Assembly: GCA_937867335.1 (NCBI GenBank)
Contig: CALMKX010000193.1
Location: 1 to 64,000, forward strand
Length of the DNA stretch: 64,000 bases
DNA from: an uncultured Acidobacteriota bacterium
GTDB taxonomy: Bacteria; Acidobacteriota; Thermoanaerobaculia; Multivoradales; SZUA-115
Direction of reading: 5' to 3'
The notes beneath the pieces were generated by a model. The model was given only the letters and a program-made list of their open reading frames with translations. It was not told the origin of the DNA and did not search any database. Positions 38,798-47,092 of the stretch are shown piece by piece (the first letter of the stretch is position 1; the number at the start of each line of letters is the position of its first letter). Position numbers and translations under genes: made by a program.

Positions 38798-39709
38798 ATG
38801 CCGAAGTCAGCGTCCGGCTTCGAAGCGCGCACCCTGCGGCGTCGCAAGCGCCACGTGCTGCTCATCACGGTGGTTCCTCTGGTGGGCTTCGTGGTGGCCG
38901 TGGTGATGCTGTGGAGGAAGGCGGTAGGGCCCCTCGAGCTGGGTCTGCTCGCCGGGATGTGGACCCTCAGCGGTCTGGCCGGAACGGTGGGCTTTCATCG
39001 CCTCTTCGCCCATCGCTCGTTCCAGGCGAGGACCTCAGTCCGCGTGGCACTGGCCGTTGCCGGCTCCATGGCGGGGCAGGGCCCGCCCATCTACTGGGCC
39101 GCCTTGCACCGGCAGCACCACCAGTTCAGCGATCAGGAAGGGGATCCCCACTCTCCCCACCTCTTCGGCGACAGCTTCCTGGCCATGGTGCGTGGCCTCT
39201 GGCATGCACATATCGGCTGGATGTTCCGGCACGATCTACCCGATTCCTCCCGTTATACCCCCGACCTTCTGCAGGACCCCGTGCTGGCGAAAGTCAACCG
39301 GCTCTACTTCGTCTGGCTCGCAATTGGCCTGGCGATCCCGGCCGGGATCGGGGGTCTGGTGCACGGTTCCTGGCTCGGCGCCTGGTATGGCTTTCTGTGG
39401 GGAGGTCTCGCCCGGCTGTTTCTGGGCGAGCACCTGATCTGGAGTGTGAACTCGCTCTGCCACTTCTTCGGCACCCGCCCCTTTCGGCTGGACGATCACA
39501 GTGCCAACAACACCTGGATGTCGGTGCTCACCATGGGCGAATCCCTGCACAACAACCACCACGCCTTTCCAGGCTCGGCCCGGTTCGGCCTGCGCTGGTG
39601 GCAGCTCGATCCAGGAGACTGGCTGATCTGGTCGCTCGAGAGGCTAGGCCTGGTCTGGGGAGTCAAACGGCCATCCAAGCAGACGATCGTCGCCAGGATG
39701 GCCCGGTAG
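38798..39709 (+). CDS. Delta-9-type membrane fatty acid desaturase
   Basis: 303 residues with four to five membrane helices and the three His boxes of stearoyl-CoA-type desaturases: HRLFAHR (HxxxxH), HRQHH (HxxHH) and HNNHHAFP. A di-iron site and an external electron donor are expected. It is separated from the ACP gene by 21 nt and has GAGG 4 nt before its ATG. The substrate could be an acyl-CoA, lipid or the adjacent acyl-ACP; context favours the last. It ends 27 nt from the convergent P450 gene. Confidence 0.9.
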   Translation: MPKSASGFEARTLRRRKRHVLLITVVPLVGFVVAVVMLWRKAVGPLELGLLAGMWTLSGLAGTVGFHRLFAHRSFQARTSVRVALAVAGSMAGQGPPIYWAALHRQHHQFSDQEGDPHSPHLFGDSFLAMVRGLWHAHIGWMFRHDLPDSSRYTPDLLQDPVLAKVNRLYFVWLAIGLAIPAGIGGLVHGSWLGAWYGFLWGGLARLFLGEHLIWSVNSLCHFFGTRPFRLDDHSANNTWMSVLTMGESLHNNHHAFPGSARFGLRWWQLDPGDWLIWSLERLGLVWGVKRPSKQTIVARMAR

Positions 39710-39736
39710 GAAGCCGGGCGATGGGTGTGGGCGGGC

Positions 39737-41119
39737 TCAGGCCTCGGGCCTGCGCCCGACTCGAACGGGTAACCCGTTCGAAGGCACGAACGTGAAGCCG
39801 CGACGGACGATCTTGATTTCACCTCGGTTGCCGGGCTCGAGAGAGAACCGAGATAGCATCTCGGCCAGAACGGTTTTCATTTCGAAGTTCGCGAACGACG
39901 GGCCGATGCAGATATGAGAGCCGCCCCCAAACGGGAAATATTGACTGGTATCGGGCCTGCCCGCCAGAAACCTCTCCGGGCGGAAGGCGAGGGGCTCGGC
40001 GAAGGACTCGGGCCTGCGATGGGCGAGGTAGGTGCAGGGCGCCACGAACCAGCCGGCGGGAATCTCGTGCCTGGAGAGCTCGAGGGGCTGCGCAACCCAT
40101 CGCACTACCAGAGGGAAGACCGGATTCAAGCGCAAGGTCTCGTCGATCACGGCCATGGTATAGGGCAGCTCCCGCAGCTTCTCGAGTGTCACGCGTCCAC
40201 TGCCGAGGACTCGACGGTGCTCGGCGATCACTTGTTGATGCACCTCGGGATGGGCGAGCAGCCGGTGCACGGTCCAGGCGAGAGCGATGGCCGTGGTCTC
40301 CTGGCCGGCGACCAGAAGCGTCATCATCTCGTCGCGCAGCTCCAGGTCGGAGAAGGGAGTGCCGCTCGCGTCGCTCGCCCGGATCAATCGCGCCAGCACA
40401 TCGGCCCGCCCCGCGCTGCCGTCCCGTCGTGTCTCTTCGATCTGCCGGTACAACTGACGATTGATCTCCGCCTCCAGCCGCATGGCTCTGCCCCAGCTGG
40501 TGAGCGGGCCGAGATTCAGGCGAAACAACGGGAAACGCATGATGGGCTTGCCCATCAGGCTGAGGAAGCGGGTCAGGCGATCGCCCATCGAGTGAATTTC
40601 TGCCGGATCGCTCAAGCCGAAGATCGTGCGCAGGATCACTTCCAAAGTGATGCGCTGCATCTCCGGATGGAGAGCGAAAACCCGCCCCACGGGCCAGCTT
40701 GCCAGCACGCGAAGGGTGACTTCGCGGATGGTTTCGAGATATTGCTCGAGATTGGGACCGTGCAAGGTGGGCTGCAGGATTTGCCTGTGCTGCGTGTGCG
40801 CGGGGCCGTCGAGCATCAACAAAGAGTTCTCGCCGACCAGCATTTGAACGCTCTGGTTGCCAGACAGCAGCTGGCCCGGAGGGGCACGGAACACGCGCTG
40901 GACATCGTTCGGCGAGCTCACCACAACCACCGGCGGGGAGTCGGGAAAGCGCAGCGCGAAGCAATCACCATGAACGCGCGAGCACTCTTCCAGCAGCTCG
41001 ACCGGGTGCATCAGCCAGCGCCAGAGCTGGGCGTAGGGACCGAGACTCGGGCCCGGAGGAGCCGCGCCGGCTACGGTCGCCGAGCTTGCAGCCTCCGGGG
41101 GCGTGCTGGTCTGGCTCAT
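39737..41119 (-). CDS. Cytochrome P450
   Basis: 460 residues. Landmarks: I-helix LLVAGQETTAIALAW (oxygen-activating AGxETT), ExxR in IDETLRLNP, the FRPERFL (PERF) motif and the heme loop FPFGGGSHICIGPSFA with the proximal Cys. It resembles CYP110-like bacterial P450s that often oxidise fatty acids or lipids. Its start has a strong AGGAGG site 7 nt upstream. It is transcribed opposite to its neighbours, divergently from the halogenase-like gene across 152 nt, so the two may share a control region. No ferredoxin or reductase partner is nearby. Confidence 0.93.
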   Translation of the reverse strand: MSQTSTPPEAASSATVAGAAPPGPSLGPYAQLWRWLMHPVELLEECSRVHGDCFALRFPDSPPVVVVSSPNDVQRVFRAPPGQLLSGNQSVQMLVGENSLLMLDGPAHTQHRQILQPTLHGPNLEQYLETIREVTLRVLASWPVGRVFALHPEMQRITLEVILRTIFGLSDPAEIHSMGDRLTRFLSLMGKPIMRFPLFRLNLGPLTSWGRAMRLEAEINRQLYRQIEETRRDGSAGRADVLARLIRASDASGTPFSDLELRDEMMTLLVAGQETTAIALAWTVHRLLAHPEVHQQVIAEHRRVLGSGRVTLEKLRELPYTMAVIDETLRLNPVFPLVVRWVAQPLELSRHEIPAGWFVAPCTYLAHRRPESFAEPLAFRPERFLAGRPDTSQYFPFGGGSHICIGPSFANFEMKTVLAEMLSRFSLEPGNRGEIKIVRRGFTFVPSNGLPVRVGRRPEA

Positions 41120-41271
41120 CTCACACCTCCTAAAGTTACTGATACGCTAGCACAGCGGGTTTTGCTGGAACAACTCTGCTGTGGGGTTGAAACATCCATC
41201 TTGCACTTCGGTGACGCCTCGAGGAGTGGGTGATCGGCTCGCTTCAGCGGCGCAAGTGAGAGGAGCCCGTC

Positions 41272-42690
41272 GTGGAAAGTAGAGATATCGTGGTTCTTGG
41301 GGCCGGGATCTCGGGAAGCTCCACAGCCATCCGCCTGCAGGAGGCGGGGCTCAACGTTCTGCTGGTGGACCAGGCGGATTTTCCACGCGACACCGCAGGG
41401 GAGGGTATCTCTCCGGCGATAACACCGTTTCTCGCCGAGCTGGGCATTCTGGACACCATCAACCAACCTCCATTTGTCAAGAAACGGTCCTTCCAGTTCG
41501 TGTCGCCGAGCGGAGACAAGGGCTACACCGCTGTCGATCTCAGCAAGCCGCCCTACAAAGATGGTGTCCACAGCTACCCGTGGGGCTTCAATGTGCAGCG
41601 CTACTATTTCGATATGGTGTTCCTCGATCGTGCGAAAGCGGTCGGCGCCGAGGTGCGCTTGAAGACGCGGGCACGCAACCTGGTCCTGGACTCCGAGGGA
41701 GTGGTGACGGGCGTGGCCTTGGTGGCTCCGGATGGCCACGACTACGAAGTCAAGTCCCGGCTGGTGATCGACTGCACCGGCCGACAGTCGATGGTGGCGC
41801 GCCAGCTGGCGTTGCGCGCTCCCCTGGAGCATGTCTTCGAGGGACAGTGGGCCAATTTCGCGGTTCGTTGCCACTTCCGCAACGTGAACATGCAGCCGCT
41901 GATGGCGGACAACCCGCGCTACGACCCTGCCACGGTGAATATCTTTCCCAGCAACGATTGTTGGCTGTGGTTCATCCCGATCAACCTCGAGCAGGGATTG
42001 ATCAGCATCGGCTTCGTCGCCCGTTCCCGGGTGAGCAATTTTTTCGAAGGGATGCCCAACAAGAAGGAAGGCTACCGCGAGCTGTTCGCCCGCCACCAGG
42101 TGGTGCGCAAGGTGATCGAGAAGGCCGAACTCGACGACAACATCGTGAGCACTGGGCGGCTGGGCCACATGAACAGTCGAATGGCGGGAGACGGCTTCCT
42201 CTGTGTGGGCGACGCGGCCTTCTTCGCCGACCCGGCCTGGGGCACGGGAGTGACGATCTGCCTGGCGAGCTCGAAGATGGCAGCGGAGACCGCCGTTGAG
42301 GCCGCCCGCCAGGAGGACTTTTCGAACGGTTTGCTGCAGCAGTACGAGCGCAGGTATCGGGAGATGATCCGCTGTCCCTTCAACAGCATTCGGGCCTACA
42401 ACTACTACTACAACGATACCGAGTACATCAACTTCATCACCCGACGTCTGGCCAAGAACCAGAACGATATGGACATGCTCGGCGCTGTGCTGTTCGACTA
42501 TGCCAGCCACGAGGAGTTCCAGAGCTGGACGTTCCGCGAATTCAAGGCCTATGTCGCGGAGACCGGCCGGATGCCTGCGATGGAGCGGGTTTCGCAGTTG
42601 GACTTCGACACCGGCCGCTTCCCGGACGGTGAGGTGGGAGTGGCGAGCGGGCGGCGCGAGGGTAGCGAGCTGCCTGCGGGGGTGGCATGA
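41272..42690 (+). CDS. Flavin-dependent halogenase-like oxidoreductase
   Basis: 472 residues from GTG 41272 with GAGAGGAG upstream. An FAD-binding Rossmann start (VVLGAGISGSSTA) and the GDAAFFADPAWGTGV FAD motif place it among class A flavoprotein monooxygenases. Two halogenase features are present: WLWFIP (231-236), matching the WxWxIP signature, and a Lys (K71) in FVKKRSFQF aligned with the catalytic Lys of the FxxKxGxxF motif in phenolic and pyrrole halogenases. The GEGISPAI stretch takes the place of the GES(x)xP loop. Chlorination or bromination of an ACP-bound intermediate is plausible, but hydroxylation cannot be excluded. The SDR start overlaps its stop by 4 nt. Confidence 0.83.
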   Translation: MESRDIVVLGAGISGSSTAIRLQEAGLNVLLVDQADFPRDTAGEGISPAITPFLAELGILDTINQPPFVKKRSFQFVSPSGDKGYTAVDLSKPPYKDGVHSYPWGFNVQRYYFDMVFLDRAKAVGAEVRLKTRARNLVLDSEGVVTGVALVAPDGHDYEVKSRLVIDCTGRQSMVARQLALRAPLEHVFEGQWANFAVRCHFRNVNMQPLMADNPRYDPATVNIFPSNDCWLWFIPINLEQGLISIGFVARSRVSNFFEGMPNKKEGYRELFARHQVVRKVIEKAELDDNIVSTGRLGHMNSRMAGDGFLCVGDAAFFADPAWGTGVTICLASSKMAAETAVEAARQEDFSNGLLQQYERRYREMIRCPFNSIRAYNYYYNDTEYINFITRRLAKNQNDMDMLGAVLFDYASHEEFQSWTFREFKAYVAETGRMPAMERVSQLDFDTGRFPDGEVGVASGRREGSELPAGVA

Positions 42691-43424
42691 CGGCCAGCGA
42701 GCCTCAGGCTCCCCGTGGCTACCTGGTCGCCGGGGGATCTTCGGGCATCGGCCGGGCTCTGGTAGGGGAGCTCGCTGGGCGAGGCTCGAAAGTGGTGAGC
42801 CTCGACCGCAGCTTGCCGCCCCAAGAGCCGGCCGGGGCCGTGACCTACCTCGTGGATCTGCTCGACGAGGACGCCGTGCAGGCCGCCGTCGCCGAGATCG
42901 CCGGCCACCATCCGGAGCTCGATCGTCTGGCTCTGGTGGCCGGGGTGGCTTTTGCCACACCTTTCCTGGAGCTCTCGGGAGAGGAATTCCGGCGACAGGT
43001 GGCGGCCAACCTGGACCTTGCTTTCTACCTCAGCCAGGCCGCGGTGAAGGCCTGGCCCCTGAGATCGATGGTGCTCTTGTCGTCGAGCAGCGTCTACGGT
43101 GGGATCGGCGCCAGCGCTTCCTACATCGCCGCCAAGGCGGGAATCCTGGGACTTACCCGCGCGCTGGCGTTGGAGCTAGCACCGCGGGGAATCCGAGTCA
43201 ACGCAGTCGTGCCCGGCCCGGTGGATACGCCGCTGTTCCGTGGCCTTTCGACCGCTACCGAGCGCCGGATCCTGAGCGAGCTGACGCCCCTCAAGCGGCT
43301 GGCGGAGCCGGAGGCGGTGGCCGAGGTGATCCGCTTCCTGCTGGATGAGGGTTCCCGGCACATGACCGGCCAAACCGTACCGGTGGACGGTGGCCTGTCC
43401 TTGGCTTTCCGCCCGTCGCTTTGA
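42687..43424 (+). CDS. Short-chain dehydrogenase/reductase, FabG-like
   Basis: 245 residues. Cofactor motif AGGSSGIGRAL, the catalytic SSSSVYGGIGASASYIAAKAG set (Ser, Tyr, Lys of YxxxK) and the C-terminal MTGQTVPVDGGLSL typical of classical SDRs such as 3-oxoacyl-ACP reductase. NAD(P)H-dependent reduction or oxidation of a keto/hydroxy group on the cluster intermediate is inferred. It is translationally coupled to the halogenase-like gene (ATGA). Confidence 0.9.
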   Translation: MTASEPQAPRGYLVAGGSSGIGRALVGELAGRGSKVVSLDRSLPPQEPAGAVTYLVDLLDEDAVQAAVAEIAGHHPELDRLALVAGVAFATPFLELSGEEFRRQVAANLDLAFYLSQAAVKAWPLRSMVLLSSSSVYGGIGASASYIAAKAGILGLTRALALELAPRGIRVNAVVPGPVDTPLFRGLSTATERRILSELTPLKRLAEPEAVAEVIRFLLDEGSRHMTGQTVPVDGGLSLAFRPSL

Positions 43425-43452
43425 TGGATGGTTCCCCTTCTGGAGGCTTGAG

Positions 43453-44247
43453 ATGAGTACCGCCACTGCGCTCGCCCACTCGGTGATGGGTCAGGAGAAC
43501 GGCAGTCGAGTCGTACTGCTCAACCCGATGGGCAGCAGCGCTCTGGCCTGGGTGCGAGTGGCCGGCGAGTTGGCCAGGAAGTACCAGGTGGTGCAGATGG
43601 ACTATCCAGGCTTCGGTGCCACGCCGAACCAGGAGGCCGCGTCGATCGCCGAACTCGCCCAGCGAGCCAGCGCCACCCTGAAGCAGCTTCCGCCCAAGCC
43701 CGCCCACCTTGTCGGCTATTCGCTGGGCGGCTGGGTGGCTCAGCAGATGGCGCTCCAGGCCGAGGTCGAGGTCGCCTCCTTGCTGCTGATCGGATCGGCG
43801 GATCGAATCTACCCGATGGGCATGCGGATGCTCGAACAATGGCTCCAGCTGATCGACGTCGCAGGGATCGAAGCCACCCTGGCCGAGATCGCCTTCTGGA
43901 ACTTCAGCGCCGCCAGCTTCGAGAAGGTTCCGGACCTTTTGCAGAGGTTCGTTCGAGGCGGTCTGGCGAGCTTCGGCGACACCGAGATCTTCAAGCACCA
44001 GATGCGACTTTGCCACGCCTACTCGACGCGGCCGCCGCTCGAGCGGATCACCGCTCCCACGCTTGTGGCCCGCGGAGAGCTCGATTTCTTCTACCCGCAG
44101 TTCTGCTCGCAGGCGCTGGCGGATGCCATTCCGGGCAGCCGGATGGTCGAGATCGCGCAGACCGCCCACGCGGTGCTGTGGGAGAACCCGGAAGCCGTGG
44201 CGAGGCTGGCCTGCGAGTTCGTCGGAGAGCTCGAGCGTGAGCCCTGA
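43453..44247 (+). CDS. Alpha/beta hydrolase, possible thioesterase of the cluster
   Basis: 264 residues from ATG 43453, with GGAGG 7 nt upstream; an upstream in-frame start at 43390 is not needed. Catalytic features: nucleophile elbow VGYSLGGWVA (GxSxG), acid in ARGELDFFYP and His in AQTAHAVLWENPEA. The cap region (about 120-190) is helical. Placed between the SDR and the fatty acyl-AMP ligase, it may release the acyl chain from the ACP or hydrolyse an ester; this is inferred from context. Confidence 0.85.
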   Translation: MSTATALAHSVMGQENGSRVVLLNPMGSSALAWVRVAGELARKYQVVQMDYPGFGATPNQEAASIAELAQRASATLKQLPPKPAHLVGYSLGGWVAQQMALQAEVEVASLLLIGSADRIYPMGMRMLEQWLQLIDVAGIEATLAEIAFWNFSAASFEKVPDLLQRFVRGGLASFGDTEIFKHQMRLCHAYSTRPPLERITAPTLVARGELDFFYPQFCSQALADAIPGSRMVEIAQTAHAVLWENPEAVARLACEFVGELEREP

Positions 44248-45985
44248 GCCGACCCTGTTCGATGTCTTGTTGAGCCGACGCGGCGACGATCGGCCGGACT
44301 CGGGTCGCCACTTCTACCAGGCCGCGACGGACAGCTTTCGCCACAGCAGCTACTCCCAGCTGATCGGCGTCGCCTTCGGCCTGTCCCACCTCCTGAAGGC
44401 CGAAGGGGTGGCGGGTCGAGATCCCTGCGTGGTGTGCTGTCGCAGCCTGCCGGCCGTGCTGGTGGGCTTCTACGGCGCCCTGGCGAGAGGGGCGCTGCCG
44501 GTGGTGGTGCCAGCCCCGAAGAGCTTCCAGGGCAGCCAGGCCACCACCGACCGCCTGGCCGCCCTCCGCGCCAAGCTCGGCGACCGGGCGGCGTTGCTGG
44601 TGGAAGCCGGATTGATCGACGACGAGGGGGTCGAAGCGACCCGGCAGTGGCGCACGATCGTGCTGCCTGCCGATCCGATCGAAGCGGAGCTCGAGCCCCC
44701 GGCGGACAGCTTCCGCCCCGGTGCAGAGGACCTAGCCTATCTGCAGGAAACCAGTGCCTCCACCGGCTCCGGCAAGCTGGTGGCGATCTCCCACCGCAAC
44801 CTCCGCACGGCCCTGGAAGCGATTCGGCTCGGCTCCAGCGCCTCGGACGACGAGACCGTGGTGTGCTGGCTACCGCTCTACCACGACATGGGCCTGGTGG
44901 GCTGCGAGCTCTTCTCGCTCTGGTGGGGCTATCCCCTGTATCTCCTGACACCGTTCGACTTCCTGAAGCGGCCTCTGCGGTGGCTGAACACCTTGAGCCG
45001 GTACCGCGGCACCATGTCTCCCGCACCGGACTTCGGCTACCGCTACTGCGCTCAGGCGGGGAGCGCGGCAGACCTGGAAGGGCTGGACTTGAGCCGCTGG
45101 CGAGTGGCCTTCTCGGGGGCCGAGCCGCTGCATCTCTCGACGGTGCAGAAATTCCTGGATCGCTTCGAGCCCCACGGCTTCGAGGCTCGGGCCCTGCTGC
45201 CCTGCTACGGCCTGGCCGAGGCCACGCTGGCGGCCACCTTCGTGGGCGCCACGGAACTGCCCAAGTACGCCTGCGTGGAGCGAGTGCCCTCGGGGTTCGG
45301 CAGCACGGTACCGGTGCGCGGCACCTACGACGTGCGCGACCGTTCGCCGGAAGCGGCTCCCCGGCCGGGAGAAGTCGCCGCCTTCTCGGTGGGACGGCCC
45401 GTTCCGAGGATCGAGATCGAGCTGGTCGACGAAGCGGGGCGGGCGCTTCCCGGCGAGGATCTGCTCGGTGAGATTCGCGTCCGAGGAGCGCCGGTGGCCC
45501 GCGGCTACGTCGCCGCGAGCGGCGAAGGCGTCGAGCCTTTCGAGGACGGCGTCCTCACCGGCGACCTCGGGTTCCAGCACGGTGGCGAACTCTACGTACT
45601 GGAGCGTCTCAAGAACGTAGTGATCCGCCACGGCGAGAACCATCTGGCGAGCAACCTGGAGGAGCGGCTGGCGCAGCGGCTCGGCCTGCCGTTCGACGCC
45701 GTGGCGATTTTCGAGGCCGACCTGCTCAGAGGGTCAGGAGAGGTCGTCGGCTTGATTGAGATTCCTGCGCGATCGCAGCTGGCGGGTCTGGTGGAACGGC
45801 TGGCCCAGGCCGCCGGCTTGCTGGAGGAACTGGTACTCGACCGCGTGCTTCTCACTCCGCCGCGGGCGATTCCGCGAACCACCAGCGGCAAGAAGCAGCA
45901 CTATCTTTGCCGGCAGCTCCTCGCCCTCGGCGAGCTTCCAGTCCTGCAAGAGGTCGCCGTCGGGCACAGAGGTGAGATGCCATGA
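44237..45985 (+). CDS. Fatty acyl-AMP ligase (FAAL-like)
   Basis: 582 residues from GTG 44237, overlapping the hydrolase end by 11 nt. Adenylating-enzyme motifs: the ETSASTGSGKLVAISH P-loop region, LPLYHDMGLVGCELFSLWWGY, and ALLPCYGLAEATLA. The HDMGL block followed by PFDFLKRPLRWLNTLSRYRGT matches FAALs and their stand-alone acyl-ACP ligase relatives more closely than acyl-CoA synthetases. The C-terminal RTTSGKKQHYLC has the terminal Lys region. Likely role: activate a fatty acid as acyl-AMP and load it onto the cluster's ACP. No carrier domain is fused to it. Confidence 0.88.
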   Translation: MSPEPTLFDVLLSRRGDDRPDSGRHFYQAATDSFRHSSYSQLIGVAFGLSHLLKAEGVAGRDPCVVCCRSLPAVLVGFYGALARGALPVVVPAPKSFQGSQATTDRLAALRAKLGDRAALLVEAGLIDDEGVEATRQWRTIVLPADPIEAELEPPADSFRPGAEDLAYLQETSASTGSGKLVAISHRNLRTALEAIRLGSSASDDETVVCWLPLYHDMGLVGCELFSLWWGYPLYLLTPFDFLKRPLRWLNTLSRYRGTMSPAPDFGYRYCAQAGSAADLEGLDLSRWRVAFSGAEPLHLSTVQKFLDRFEPHGFEARALLPCYGLAEATLAATFVGATELPKYACVERVPSGFGSTVPVRGTYDVRDRSPEAAPRPGEVAAFSVGRPVPRIEIELVDEAGRALPGEDLLGEIRVRGAPVARGYVAASGEGVEPFEDGVLTGDLGFQHGGELYVLERLKNVVIRHGENHLASNLEERLAQRLGLPFDAVAIFEADLLRGSGEVVGLIEIPARSQLAGLVERLAQAAGLLEELVLDRVLLTPPRAIPRTTSGKKQHYLCRQLLALGELPVLQEVAVGHRGEMP

Positions 45986-47055
45986 AAGTGAAAGGCGCAG
46001 AGCTGGACCTGGGTCAGCCCGACGACAAATATCGTTCGCGTCAGGCCTACGCCAACGAGCTGCGGGCCCATCTGCCCAAGGAAGTCTTCCAGGCGGTTCC
46101 TCGGCGCCTGCTCTGGCTGATTTTCTACTATGCGATCATAAGCCTCGGAGTAGTGGCCATTTTTCGCTGGGAGAACCCGGTCGTACGTTTCTTGGCCGCG
46201 GTGATGATTGGCCACTGCCAGGGTGTGCTGGGTTTCCTCGGCCACGAGATTCTGCACGGCACCGTGGTGCGCCGGCGCCTGCCCATGCTCTGGCTCGGAG
46301 GGCTGTGCATGTGGCATTGGGGCATCCACCCGAAGCACTGGATCGCCTGGCACAATCGCCAGCACCATCAGTTGACCAACCACAGCTTCGACGATCCCGA
46401 CTGTTTCGGCCATGAGCGGCTCTATCACCACAGCACCTGGCTCAGGGTGCTGGAGAAGTTCCTGCCTGGTTCTGGCACTGCGCGCAGCGCCCTCTTCCTG
46501 TTCTTCTGGTTCTCGTTCCACACCGTCTGGGTCGCCTTCAAGCATCCGGGTGTGTTTCAAGGGCATGCCGAGGCCCGTACCGTGCGAGCTTTCATCTTCG
46601 GTACGCAGATCGGTTGGATCACACTGGCTGGTTGGGCGCTCGGCTGGCAAGGCTTCTTCTTTCTCTATTTGATCCCTTTGGCCTTCGCCAACCTGATCAT
46701 GATGAGCTACGTCGCCACCAATCACTTCATCAGCCCACTCACCGAGGACACCAACGATCCCCTGCTCAACAGCCTGACGGTCCGATCCACACCTCTGCTT
46801 GAGAGGCTGCATCTCTACAACAACTTCCATGTCGAGCATCATGTTCTGCCGTATGTGAACCCAGTGCATGGCGCCGAGGTGGCGCGCAAGCTCAAGGAGC
46901 TCTGGCCCCAGAAGTATCAGGAGATGTCGCATTGGGCAGCGCTGCGACGGGTCTATCGGAGCCCCAAGTTCTATCTTCGAAACACGGTGCTGGTGAACCC
47001 GCGCACGCGGTTCACGGCCGAAACGCTCTTGGCCCATTACCTCGAGATGGATTGA
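45982..47055 (+). CDS. Second membrane fatty acid desaturase/hydroxylase-like enzyme
   Basis: 357 residues, four to six membrane helices. His boxes: GHEILHGTVV (HxxxH), HNRQHHQLTNH (HxxHH) and NNFHVEHHVLP (HxxHH), which belong to the FADS/DesA branch, unlike the stearoyl-CoA type enzyme upstream. The same branch contains desaturases, hydroxylases, ketolases and acetylenases. The ATG overlaps the FAAL stop (ATGA). FAAL, desaturase and ACP genes in one cluster recall the JamABC cassette that makes terminally modified acyl-ACP, but this rests on gene content only. Confidence 0.87.
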   Translation: MKVKGAELDLGQPDDKYRSRQAYANELRAHLPKEVFQAVPRRLLWLIFYYAIISLGVVAIFRWENPVVRFLAAVMIGHCQGVLGFLGHEILHGTVVRRRLPMLWLGGLCMWHWGIHPKHWIAWHNRQHHQLTNHSFDDPDCFGHERLYHHSTWLRVLEKFLPGSGTARSALFLFFWFSFHTVWVAFKHPGVFQGHAEARTVRAFIFGTQIGWITLAGWALGWQGFFFLYLIPLAFANLIMMSYVATNHFISPLTEDTNDPLLNSLTVRSTPLLERLHLYNNFHVEHHVLPYVNPVHGAEVARKLKELWPQKYQEMSHWAALRRVYRSPKFYLRNTVLVNPRTRFTAETLLAHYLEMD

Positions 47056-47092
47056 CACAGCGGCAACCGCGCCGTCTGAGTGAGGAGGGAAG

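Noticed and set aside
39710-39736. Shared terminator between the convergent desaturase and P450 genes
   Set aside because: The 27-nt gap has no stable hairpin followed by a T-run; other convergent pairs here are equally tight.
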